A DNA stretch of 64,000 nucleotides. Origin: Gemmatirosa kalamazoonensis. GTDB taxonomy: Bacteria > Gemmatimonadota > Gemmatimonadetes > Gemmatimonadales > Gemmatimonadaceae. The notes under the pieces were generated by a model, which was not told where the DNA came from, did not search any database, and was given only the letters and a program-made list of their open reading frames with translations. The position numbers were made by a program, and so were the translations under genes. The stretch is taken from positions 62,001 through 126,000 of the forward strand of contig NZ_CP007129.1 in the NCBI RefSeq assembly GCF_000522985.1, read 5' to 3'. Below are positions 13,656 to 22,073 of the stretch, piece after piece. The first letter of the stretch is position 1. Each line of letters opens with the position of its first letter.

Positions 13656-15353
13656 CTAGCGCGGCGCCTGCGCGATCGTGTTGAAGAGGTGCCAGAAGGC
13701 CTCGTCGAAGGCCTTGCCGCCGCGGAGCCACCAGTCGCGCGGCGTCTTCGCCGCGAGCCCCTCGAGCAGCGTGCGCACGCTCGGCGTGCGCTGGGCGTTC
13801 GAGGGCTGGCCGGTGGTCGCGGCCAGCCACGTCGCCGGCGCGAGCAGGAACGCGTTGAGGCCCGGCTCCGGGTTCGGCCGCGCGGGCGTCGTCGCGCCCT
13901 CGTCGGTGCCGCGGAGCGAGTGGTACTGGAACGAGCGCGTCAGCGGGTCGTACTCGCGCGCCCACAGGTCGTCGACGGCGCGCTGCACCGCGGCGAGGAT
14001 CCGCGGGTCGGGACTCACCTCGTCGTAGTACCGCGTGAGCGCCTGGAGCAGCATGCCGACCATGTAGTTCGACTGGCCGCCCGAGTCCGCGCTCCAGGTG
14101 CTCGCGGAGTAGTACCGGCCGCCGAACTGCCCGTCCTTCCGCTGCGACGCGAGCAGGTTGCTCACCATCGCCGGCAGCGAGTCGGGCGTGAGGTACCGCC
14201 CGTAGTACACGAGGCTGGCGCCGGCGATCGTGTAGTAGCGCGCCGCGTCGGCGGGCTGCGCGAGCATCTCGAGGCGCGCGGCGTCGAGCGCCGCGGCGAG
14301 CGCGCGGGCGCGCATCCGGTCGTCGCCGTACGTGCCGCCCATCCAGCCGCTCATGCCCTTCCGCGTCATCCACGCCTGGATCTCGGCGGTCTTGCGCAGC
14401 TGGTAGCGCGTGCGGTCCGAGCCCGTCGCCCAGTAGTGAAGCGGCATGGACTCCGTCATCGTCCACCACGCGGGCGAGCCGCTGTTGACGGCGATGTACC
14501 GCGTGAGGTAGTCGTCCACCATCGCGGTCGCGTGGTACCAGAGCGTCGCGTCGCCCGTACGGAGCCACGCCTGGTACGCGATGTAGGCACGGTCGTAGCC
14601 GGCGGTGCGCCCGCAGTCCCACTTCGGACCGCAGCGCACCCACTCGGCCGCCTCGAGGCGGCGGTAGTCGCTCTCGAACTGGCGCACGATCGCGCTCGTG
14701 TCGCTGCCGGCGACGCTGAGCGGCCCGCCCCAGCTCGACGCGATGAGGTACCGCGGATCGGTCGGCAGCGCGGCGGCCGCCGGCACGGGCGAGGTGACCG
14801 CGACGCCGGGCCGCGGCAGCGCCGCGGTGTCGTACGGCGTGCCGATCACGAGCTGCGCGTCGACGGGCGCCCCGTCGGCGAGCGAATCGCTGAACTGCAC
14901 GAGGACCGCGCGGAGCGAGCCGTCGGGGTGCCGGCCGAAGAGCGCGGTGAAGCTCGCCGCGCGCTCGACGCCGGCGACGACCACGTGCATGCTGTCGAGC
15001 GTCGCCGCGGTGGCGAGGCCGCGCACCAGCGGGATCCCGTTCGTGATCGTGAGCCGACCCGCGCCGCCATCGAACCGCTGCAGCGCGAGCGGCACCACGC
15101 GTAGTGTGTCGGTCATCGTGTCGCACCGCACGACGCGCGTCGTGTCGATGCGGAGCGTGGTCGTCGTGTCGACCCGCCGCACGTGCACGACGCGCGGCAC
15201 GACGGAATCGAGGCTGCTCGAGGCGGGCTGCGCGCCCGCGTGCATCGCAACGGTTGCGACGCAGAGGAGGACCAGCATGCCGAGCGACCCGAGCAGCGTC
15301 AGGGCCTTGGCGACAGCGAGGAGCGCGCGGTGCGCTCGGTAGGACAACGACAT
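13656..15353 (-). CDS. Exported alpha/alpha-toroid protein in the tail region
   Basis: The 565-residue protein starts with a basic stretch and a hydrophobic segment (LLGSLGMLVLLCVATVAM) ending near AGAQP, which reads as a signal peptide or membrane anchor. About 120 beta-rich residues follow (TLRIDTTRVV, RLTITNGIPLV). From about residue 200 it is helical with aromatic pairs (YDRAYIAYQAWLRTGDATLWYHATAMVDDYL, cut here into helices; GGRYYSASTW; NYMVGMLLQALTRYY), as in six-hairpin glycosidases and polysaccharide lyases. A depolymerase is plausible, but a signal sequence is unusual for a tail protein. It might be a conversion enzyme exported by the lysogen. Catalytic residues cannot be named. Confidence 0.6.
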   Translation of the reverse strand: MSLSYRAHRALLAVAKALTLLGSLGMLVLLCVATVAMHAGAQPASSSLDSVVPRVVHVRRVDTTTTLRIDTTRVVRCDTMTDTLRVVPLALQRFDGGAGRLTITNGIPLVRGLATAATLDSMHVVVAGVERAASFTALFGRHPDGSLRAVLVQFSDSLADGAPVDAQLVIGTPYDTAALPRPGVAVTSPVPAAAALPTDPRYLIASSWGGPLSVAGSDTSAIVRQFESDYRRLEAAEWVRCGPKWDCGRTAGYDRAYIAYQAWLRTGDATLWYHATAMVDDYLTRYIAVNSGSPAWWTMTESMPLHYWATGSDRTRYQLRKTAEIQAWMTRKGMSGWMGGTYGDDRMRARALAAALDAARLEMLAQPADAARYYTIAGASLVYYGRYLTPDSLPAMVSNLLASQRKDGQFGGRYYSASTWSADSGGQSNYMVGMLLQALTRYYDEVSPDPRILAAVQRAVDDLWAREYDPLTRSFQYHSLRGTDEGATTPARPNPEPGLNAFLLAPATWLAATTGQPSNAQRTPSVRTLLEGLAAKTPRDWWLRGGKAFDEAFWHLFNTIAQAPR

Positions 15354-15410
15354 CGGAGGGAGGGGAAGGAAGGAGGGTATTCGTCGCGAATCGCGCCTAT
15401 AACACAGGCG

Positions 15411-15695
15411 TTATGTCGACTCGGCGCACCGGGGAGCGGTGAAGCCGATCTCGCGCGGCCGCGCTGGCGAACGCCGGCCGCCGTAGTCGAGGTCGTCCAC
15501 GAACGGGACCGCGTGACCGCCGTGCACCGTGTCGACGCGCGGGCGTAGCTCCTCGTGCTCGTCGAGCGCCGCGCGCGCTTCGGCGACGAGCTCACGTCGG
15601 ACGCGGACGCGGTCCTTCCACGCGCACTCGCGCTCGAGGCGGAACGCGCCGACGTCGACGATGACCATGACGCGGGGGGCGGGGGCGTTAGGCAT
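15411..15695 (-). CDS. Small phage protein (94 aa)
   Basis: ATG 15695 overlaps the end of the lysin gene by eight bases, and its TAA is at 15411. The product has one strand-helix start (RVMVIVDVGAFRLERECAW), a charged helix (RRELVAEARAALDEHEEL) and the end VPFVDDLDYGG. Similar small proteins accompany lysis genes, but I recognise no family. A spanin is unlikely because there is no signal or lipobox. Confidence 0.5.
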   Translation of the reverse strand: MPNAPAPRVMVIVDVGAFRLERECAWKDRVRVRRELVAEARAALDEHEELRPRVDTVHGGHAVPFVDDLDYGGRRSPARPREIGFTAPRCAEST

Positions 15696-16290
15696 GGCCG
15701 TCCGCCTGCGCGACCGCCACCATGTCACATGCGCGCGGCATCCGGACGCAGCGCACGCGGTACGCGGCGCGTGAGAAGCGCGACACCTTCACCTGGTCGG
15801 ACTGGTTCCCGCCGAGGCACTCGACGTACTCCGGCGTGGCCTTGAGCAGGAACGCGACGTGATTGCCGGTCGGGCTGCCGGTCGCCGGATCCGGCGCCGC
15901 GTTCTTCCTGCAGAGCACCACGATCGCGCCGCGCTGCTCCTCGGTGAGGGCGACGCGGCCATACCGGAGCCAGCTCACCGCGGCCGCGCTCTTCGTGCGC
16001 TGGTAGCCCGCTTCGCGCATCACCCAGTTCACGAAGCTCGAGCACCAGGGGACCTCGTCGTGCGTGATCGTCAGCTCGACGGTCTTCCCGTACTCGAGGA
16101 TCCGCGGGTTGTCCTGCCCGGGACCGGTGCCCGCGATCTCGTGCTGCCCGAGCTCCCGCGCGGCGATGTGCAGCCACGCGGGGTCGGTGCGGAACAGGGG
16201 GAACGGCGTCTGCGCCGGCTGCTGCGTCTGGAGCTGCGTCTGGAGCTGCGTCGCGATCGGCGTCGGCATCGGCATCGAGGTGGGAGACAT
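15688..16290 (-). CDS. CHAP/TIGR02594-type peptidoglycan hydrolase (endolysin)
   Basis: The 200-residue protein has a Gln/Thr-repeat N-terminus (from a DNA repeat near 16230) and then the TIGR02594 pattern: WLHIAARELGQHEI, PRILEYGKT, then the cysteine in PWCSSFVNWVM (C83), AVSWLRYG, and NHVAFLL with H144, followed by LGGNQSDQVKV. Cys and His would form the active site of an NlpC/CHAP-like amidase or endopeptidase that cuts peptidoglycan at lysis. It follows a membrane protein and a DUF1353 gene. Its start overlaps the upstream TGA (TGATG) and its TAA is inside GTTAGGC. Confidence 0.8.
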   Translation of the reverse strand: MSPTSMPMPTPIATQLQTQLQTQQPAQTPFPLFRTDPAWLHIAARELGQHEIAGTGPGQDNPRILEYGKTVELTITHDEVPWCSSFVNWVMREAGYQRTKSAAAVSWLRYGRVALTEEQRGAIVVLCRKNAAPDPATGSPTGNHVAFLLKATPEYVECLGGNQSDQVKVSRFSRAAYRVRCVRMPRACDMVAVAQADGHA

Positions 16291-16706
16291 CAGAGGGTCC
16301 TCCAGTGCGGGGCGCCGAAGTCGCGCACCGCGAGATGCGCCGCCTCGGCGATCACGGGGGCGACGCCGACGTCGATCATCAGGTCGAGGAAGAGGTCATC
16401 CGCCTCCGCGCGGCTGTACCGGATGCGCGGGTCGCTCGGCACGACGCCGCCGGCGCCGTACAGCACGTCGTGCGGCAGCGCGGGCACGTCACCGATGTCA
16501 TCGCGCGAGATGACCGACTGGCAGAGGTGCGGGATGGACGGCCCATCGAAGCGGACGCCGGCCGCGATCTTCCACACGCGCCCGTGCCGGCCGTCGTGCA
16601 CCCACACGTCGTTGCGGAGGTCCACGAGCTTGCCCGTGCCGATCTCCTCGAACAGCGGCGCCGGCGCGATGAACGCGCGGGGATCCGTGAGGCGCATCGA
16701 CGTCAC
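16290..16706 (-). CDS. DUF1353 family protein
   Basis: The GTG at 16706 overlaps the upstream TGA as GTGA; an ATG three codons in (16697) is the alternative. The 138-residue product has the DUF1353 layout: VWVHDGRHGRVWKIAAGVRFDGPSIP, then LPHDVLYGAGG and a helical end with RAEADDLFLDLMIDVG. DUF1353 genes sit in phage lysis or tail-end modules; the conserved FDGASIP-like and HDxLY motifs are both here. The biochemical role of the family is not established. Confidence 0.8.
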   Translation of the reverse strand: MTSMRLTDPRAFIAPAPLFEEIGTGKLVDLRNDVWVHDGRHGRVWKIAAGVRFDGPSIPHLCQSVISRDDIGDVPALPHDVLYGAGGVVPSDPRIRYSRAEADDLFLDLMIDVGVAPVIAEAAHLAVRDFGAPHWRTL

Positions 16707-17215
16707 TGCGGGGGGAGGGTAGCGGCGGGGATGAACAGCGCAGCGAGGAGCGCGTGCTCGAGCGGCGAGGGCGCGAACGGGGCCAGCGGCGGCACGCCGT
16801 CGGCGACCGCCAGCGCGATCGACGCGACGGCCGCGCTCGTGCGCTGCGGCCCGTGGAGGAGCGGCCAGCGGCGCCCCTGGCCCAGGACGGCGCACGGCAC
16901 GCCGCGGTCGGTCGCCTCGTCGCTGCCTAACCGGCGGCACTCGATGCGGCCGAGCGTCGTCAGCGCCTCGGTGATGGACACGCGGTCCTCGATCGAGAGT
17001 GAGTCGCGCACGACGCCGACGCGCTGCTCGTGCTCGATGGCGGCGAAGCGGCTCCCGGGCGACTGCACCTGCGCGCCGACGAACGCGAGCAGGCCGATCG
17101 CGGCGGGCATCCACTCACGCGCGTGCTTCAGCAGCGCGAGCGGCGCGAGCGGCGTCGGACGGTTCGTATCGGGGGACTGGCCGTCGCTGGCGCGGCGGCC
17201 GTGGAGGGCAGACAT
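16703..17215 (-). CDS. Membrane protein in the lysis cluster, holin candidate
   Basis: The 170-residue protein has a hydrophobic segment WMPAAIGLLAFVGAQV (about residues 35-50) and a second hydrophobic C-terminal stretch (HALLAALFIPAATL). The middle is soluble (EDRVSITEALTTLGRIECRR). Its place, two genes upstream of the lysin, is that of a holin or spanin-like protein, but the central soluble domain is large for a holin. The start lies after a C/T-rich leader. Function is a positional inference. Confidence 0.5.
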   Translation of the reverse strand: MSALHGRRASDGQSPDTNRPTPLAPLALLKHAREWMPAAIGLLAFVGAQVQSPGSRFAAIEHEQRVGVVRDSLSIEDRVSITEALTTLGRIECRRLGSDEATDRGVPCAVLGQGRRWPLLHGPQRTSAAVASIALAVADGVPPLAPFAPSPLEHALLAALFIPAATLPPQ

Positions 17216-17287
17216 GAGAGGCGGGGCATGAAGGCGGGAGAGACTGCGGAGGAGGCGGGCAGGGGAGCGCGTGGGGAGCGCGCGGGC

Positions 17288-20200
17288 CTAACTGTTCGTG
17301 ATCCACTGCAGCGTGAGCCGCAGCTTGTCGCCCGATGCCCAGGTGAAGGGCACGAGCTGGCCGACCTGGCCGTTCGAGGCGTAGACCTCGGCGCGCGGCG
17401 GCGAGACGACGGTCATCTCGGCGGTGACCGGCGTGTGCGTGTTCGCGCTCGAGTCGTACGCGCGGCCGTTGCCGGGGAGCGGCGTGTCGGCCGTGTGGTA
17501 GTTCACCGACGCCGGCAGGTCGAAGCGCCACGTGCCGGTGCCGTACGTGGTGGTGCTGCCGGCCGTGAGCTCGATCACCGCGATGACGTGCTGGCCGCGG
17601 CGCCAGAGCTTCCCGGTGAGCGTGCCGTTGCCGAGCGACGGCGCGGTGCCGCTCGCGCCCCACGTCGGCGTGAAGCTCTGCTCGGCCTCGCTGACGTTGA
17701 GGTTCGCGCTGCGGACGTTCCTGAGCGTCTTCGTGCGGCCGAACGTGAAGTTCGTGAGGTTGACCTGGCCCTCGGTCTCGATGTCGTCGAGCACGAGGCC
17801 GTCGTACCCGGCGACGAACGGCACGCCGTCGGCCGCGATCACCACCTCGCCCGGGTCGGAGAGCACCGAGAGGCGGCCGACCTTCACGTTGTGCGCGAAG
17901 TCGCCGCTCCAGCTGTAGAGCGCGTCGGCGAAGAGGTCGAACGCCGTGTTCGTCAGCGCCGTGCCGGCAACGACGCTGCCGCGCACCGCCACGTTGATGA
18001 TCGAGTGGCCGCGCCCCGTGGTGTCCGGGTTGTCGAGCTTATCGCGCTTCCGGAACATGAACACGCGCCGCGTGATCGGCGTGGTGGTCGTGTTCTCGGC
18101 GACGATCTCGATGTCGATGTCCTTGAGCGTGGCGGGGCCGGCGACGGACACGCCGGAGACGTCCGGGTACTGCGTCACGTCGCAGCACACGAGGCACTGG
18201 TTCGTTCCCTGGTCCTGCCCGCCCGCGTAGCGGCCTTTCGTGTGGTAGCGGAGCTTGATGTTCTGGCACGCGCTGAAGCGACCCGTGTAGCCCTTCGCGA
18301 TGATCACGACATCGTCGAACGGCCCGCCGTGTTCCGAGTACATCTCGACGTCGTGGTCGCGGACGCTCGTCGGGAAGTAGCTGCGACCGCAGTTGATCGT
18401 GCGGATGTTGCGCGCCACGTAGTCGTCGCCCGAGTGCTGGAACGACTGCGGGTAGTAGACGGTCGTGAACTCCGCGTTGGTCATGCGGATGTTGCGCGCC
18501 CGGTACTGGAAGTCCGGCCACTCACCGCGCACCTGGAGCCCGAAGCGCCCGCCGGTCTGCTCCACGTCGCCGATCCGGATGCGGCGCGAGTCGCCGCTCA
18601 CCGTGATGAGGCTGATCCCGTAGTCGCTCGCCGCGTTCCCGCCCGAGGTCGTGATCGTCGCGTTGTCCTGCGTGGCGCGGAGCCCGCGCACGGAGAACCC
18701 GGCGACGTTGAACAGGTAGACGAGGTTGATCTGGTTCGCCGCCGCGGTGGCGTCGCCAACCGAGAACGTCGCGCCGTTTGCCTCGAGGCGCTGGTCGACC
18801 GCGTTCGTGAAGTCGAGGAGGATCGATGTGCCGTAGGTCGTCCAGCTCCCCGTCGGGAACACGCGGTAGATCGCGCCGGGGCGCAGCTCCAACGTCGTCC
18901 CCTTGAGCGCGCCGCAGATCTGACTCGCGCGGATGATGAGCGCGGTGTCGTCCGTGAGGTTGTCGCCCTTCACGCCGTAGTGCTCGAGGTGCCACCGGCG
19001 CGGCGGCTTCTGGAAGATCGGCGCGCAGAAACCGCCGGCGCTCAGGTCGAACACCTGGCGGAAGTCCGGCAGCGTCGGCGCCTCCTGGAACGTCATGGTG
19101 ACGCCGGAGTCGAACTTGATCACCGCGCCGGGCGCGAACACACAGCCCTTGACCGTCGTCGCGTTCGAGATGCGGTAGGTGCCGGCGGACACCGAGATGC
19201 CGCCGTAGATGAGCGCCTCAGGCGACGCGACCGCGAGCGCGAAGTACGGCGAGTCGTCGTGCACGCCGTCGGCGAAGGCGCCGAACGAGCGCGGGTCATT
19301 CGGCGCGAGGCCGGTGTTGCCGCCCCCGCCGCCGGCGCCGCCGCTCTTGCCGCTCGCGTTCGCCGTCACGACGACGCTCGCGCCGCCGCCCGTCGACTCG
19401 GTGGCGAGAGTGGCCGTGAGGGTCGACACCTTCCGTGCGAGCGTGAGCGTCGTCTCGCGCGGATCGGAGCGGTTCATCCGCATGCGCACCACGCGCAGCG
19501 ACGCGTTGACGAGTCCCAAGCGCGGCAGGTTCGCCGTCACCATCTGCCCGAGCTGCACGTCGGTGTTCGCCGTGCCCTTCTCGCGGTAGATGTCGCGGAT
19601 CCCGGCCTCGTACGAGCTCGCGTTGGCGAGCGGGTTCGAGCGCTCGGGCAGCACGTCGACGACCGAGGCCCACAGGTCGTTGGAGCCCGAGAAGTCGCAG
19701 ACGACCGAGGGCGCCTCACTCGTGAAGTGGAACGCGAAGCCGCCGACGCGCACGGCCTGCGGCGGGTCGGACGCGACGGCGACGACGGCCACGAGGTCGC
19801 GGCAGTCGGCGGGGATCGTGACGCCGGCGAGCGTCGCGGTGACCCACGCGCCGACGCCTAACGCCTCCCCGCTGAACGTCCGCGTCTCGAGCGTGGTGAG
19901 TGCCGTCGTCACGCCGCGGCGCCAGGTCGCGTCGTATACGGTGATCGTGAGCGCGACAGTCGCCGGGTCGACGCCGGAGTCGATCTTGTAGTCGAGGATG
20001 ACGGAGCACTCCGTCTGCTCGTCGCGCCGCCAGCGGTGGACGAGCGGCGCCTGCAGCTGGGCGTCCTCGAGGAGCATACAGCCCTGCGCGTAGAGGCTGT
20101 CGCTCGTGTCCTTCGTGACTGACCCAGAGAGGAGCGCCCACCCGGTGGGCAGCGAGCCGCTCCACGTGGCGAAGTGGCCGCTCTGCCCCGTCTCGTTCCG

Positions 20201-22069
20201 GTAGCCCCACACGCCGCTCTGGGTGAGCGAGCCGGCCTTCACCCCGAAGCCGAGCGTCGTCTCCGCATTCGGGTCGTTGAGCGCGACGACGTGGCGCGAG
20301 GGGCTGGGCAGGCGGTCGAACACGATCCGGTCCCCGCTGAGCAGGCCGGTCGCGGAGTCGAAAGTGATGGTGTTCGTGCCGCTGTTGAACGCGTCGACGC
20401 GCGGGAACGCCGACTGGCGGCGGTACGTGCGCACCTGCACCACCGCATCGCTGACCCACAGCCCATTCGCCGTGGTGTTGACGGGGATCGCGGCGCCGGT
20501 GTAGAAGTCGGCGAGCTGGAACTCGGTGCGGCCGGCGTTGATCGCGGTGATGACGCCGACCGTCACCGTCTGGTGCCCCACCGTCGGGTTCTCGAACGTG
20601 ACGATGTCGCCCACCGCGGGCGTGCCGGGGAGAACCCGGTACGTGATGCCCCACGTGCTCGTGCTCGAGTTCCACAGGTGCCGCTCGAAGCGGTACGGCG
20701 TGGCGGCAGCGCCGCCGGCGTCGAGGACCGTGTAGTCGCCGACGTTGTCGCTCTCGTCCGGGTCGTTGGTGTAGGTGGAGGTACCGATCTGGCGCCACAC
20801 CTCGCAGCGGAGGTCGAGGATGTCGGTCGTCGCCTTGAGCGCGGCGGCCAGCGACGCCGCGTGGGCGGCGTACTTGTAGATGTAGGTCGTGTCGAACGTG
20901 ACGACCGAGGTGAGCCCCGACGGCGTCCCGAGCTGGAGCCCGAACGGGTTGACGCCGTCGCCGCCGGGCAGCGTCGTGCGGAGCGAGGCGTCGAACGTGG
21001 TGTCGCTCGCCGCGAGCTCCACGATCTCGAACAGCTCGCCGGTCGTCGCGCCCGCCGTGAGCGTGCCTAACGCGGTGCTGCTCGTCGCCGACGTCACGGT
21101 GAACGTCGACGTGAGCACGCCCGAGGCCTTCCCGCTCGTCGACGTCTGGATCTGGTAGCACCGGCCGGTGAGGAGGCGGCGCAGGTACTTCCCGACGTGC
21201 TGCCCGTCCGACATCGCCGCCCACGTCTGCCCCTGCGGGTCCACGAGCGTGAGGTCGGACCCCGAGCGCGCGGAGAGGCGGAATGCGTTCTGATCGAGCG
21301 ACGTGGCGTTCTCGCCGATCGCGACGACGCGTGTGACCTGCTCGGCCACGTCGTAGGCGCGCCGGAGGTTCGTGAGCGGGACCTGCGTGCCGGTGGCGTC
21401 CGAGGTGATCGTGCGCGCCGGCGCGGTACTCCCGATCTCGACCGGGGCGTTGAGGTCGTACTGGGTCGTGCCGTTGCGCACGAGCTGCGGCTCGCAGCTG
21501 TAGGCGCCGCTGAAGGTGTTGCGGATGACCTGCAGCGCGTTCTCGCCGTTCCACTCCCAGTCGAACAGCTGCGCGGGGTAGCCGACCGTGCCCGCGGCGA
21601 TGTAGCCGTACCCCTGCTGCGTGAGGAACGGCCCCAGGATCGTGGCGCAGAACGTCGCCCAGGTGGCCTGGTCGAGCCGCCCCGAGAGCTGCGGCGTCGC
21701 GAGCGACACGTCGTAGAGCGGCCCCGCATCGGCGAGGTCGAGGAGAAGCGACGACGCAACGATCTGCACCGTCCCGAACTCGCCGTCGTCCTCGCGCTCC
21801 TCGCTGTGGAGGCGCCACTCCTCGATGACCGTGACGCCGTCGGCGCCGCGCGAGTACTCCACGCGCAGGATGCGCCGCGGCTGGAGGTACGGGACGATCG
21901 GGTCGGTCGACGGAACCGTCAGCTCGAGCTGATCCTCGCCGTTCAGCGTGTACTCCGCGAAGATCCCGAGCTCGTCGGGCGCGAGCGAGAGACAGCCGGC
22001 GAGCTTCGCGCCCCCCTGGCACTGGAGGCCCGACCACACCTCCACCTTGGTGATCAGATCCTTCGCCAT
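17288..22069 (-). CDS. Phage tail tip/host-specificity protein with beta-helix
   Basis: This is the largest gene (1593 residues). The first ~450 residues look like a siphovirus tail-hub or tail-endopeptidase-like protein (IFAEYTLNGEDQLELTVPS, WEWNGENALQVIRNTFSG). A central beta-sandwich part follows. From about 925 there are two pectate-lyase-3-like starts (FGAFADGVHDDSPYF and HYGVKGDNLTDDTALI) that open a right-handed beta-helix to about 1450. The last ~100 residues resemble a jelly-roll tip. It is therefore a combined tail tip and receptor-binding or depolymerase protein. It begins five bases after the tape-measure stop, and its own stop (TAG) lies inside GCCTAAC. Confidence 0.8.
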   Translation of the reverse strand: MAKDLITKVEVWSGLQCQGGAKLAGCLSLAPDELGIFAEYTLNGEDQLELTVPSTDPIVPYLQPRRILRVEYSRGADGVTVIEEWRLHSEEREDDGEFGTVQIVASSLLLDLADAGPLYDVSLATPQLSGRLDQATWATFCATILGPFLTQQGYGYIAAGTVGYPAQLFDWEWNGENALQVIRNTFSGAYSCEPQLVRNGTTQYDLNAPVEIGSTAPARTITSDATGTQVPLTNLRRAYDVAEQVTRVVAIGENATSLDQNAFRLSARSGSDLTLVDPQGQTWAAMSDGQHVGKYLRRLLTGRCYQIQTSTSGKASGVLTSTFTVTSATSSTALGTLTAGATTGELFEIVELAASDTTFDASLRTTLPGGDGVNPFGLQLGTPSGLTSVVTFDTTYIYKYAAHAASLAAALKATTDILDLRCEVWRQIGTSTYTNDPDESDNVGDYTVLDAGGAAATPYRFERHLWNSSTSTWGITYRVLPGTPAVGDIVTFENPTVGHQTVTVGVITAINAGRTEFQLADFYTGAAIPVNTTANGLWVSDAVVQVRTYRRQSAFPRVDAFNSGTNTITFDSATGLLSGDRIVFDRLPSPSRHVVALNDPNAETTLGFGVKAGSLTQSGVWGYRNETGQSGHFATWSGSLPTGWALLSGSVTKDTSDSLYAQGCMLLEDAQLQAPLVHRWRRDEQTECSVILDYKIDSGVDPATVALTITVYDATWRRGVTTALTTLETRTFSGEALGVGAWVTATLAGVTIPADCRDLVAVVAVASDPPQAVRVGGFAFHFTSEAPSVVCDFSGSNDLWASVVDVLPERSNPLANASSYEAGIRDIYREKGTANTDVQLGQMVTANLPRLGLVNASLRVVRMRMNRSDPRETTLTLARKVSTLTATLATESTGGGASVVVTANASGKSGGAGGGGGNTGLAPNDPRSFGAFADGVHDDSPYFALAVASPEALIYGGISVSAGTYRISNATTVKGCVFAPGAVIKFDSGVTMTFQEAPTLPDFRQVFDLSAGGFCAPIFQKPPRRWHLEHYGVKGDNLTDDTALIIRASQICGALKGTTLELRPGAIYRVFPTGSWTTYGTSILLDFTNAVDQRLEANGATFSVGDATAAANQINLVYLFNVAGFSVRGLRATQDNATITTSGGNAASDYGISLITVSGDSRRIRIGDVEQTGGRFGLQVRGEWPDFQYRARNIRMTNAEFTTVYYPQSFQHSGDDYVARNIRTINCGRSYFPTSVRDHDVEMYSEHGGPFDDVVIIAKGYTGRFSACQNIKLRYHTKGRYAGGQDQGTNQCLVCCDVTQYPDVSGVSVAGPATLKDIDIEIVAENTTTTPITRRVFMFRKRDKLDNPDTTGRGHSIINVAVRGSVVAGTALTNTAFDLFADALYSWSGDFAHNVKVGRLSVLSDPGEVVIAADGVPFVAGYDGLVLDDIETEGQVNLTNFTFGRTKTLRNVRSANLNVSEAEQSFTPTWGASGTAPSLGNGTLTGKLWRRGQHVIAVIELTAGSTTTYGTGTWRFDLPASVNYHTADTPLPGNGRAYDSSANTHTPVTAEMTVVSPPRAEVYASNGQVGQLVPFTWASGDKLRLTLQWITNS

Positions 22070-22073
22070 CGGA

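Noticed and set aside
17030-19861. Long plus-strand open frame of about 940 codons opposite the tail tip gene
   Set aside because: Same reason: a GC-driven shadow of the beta-helix protein with no domain-like composition.
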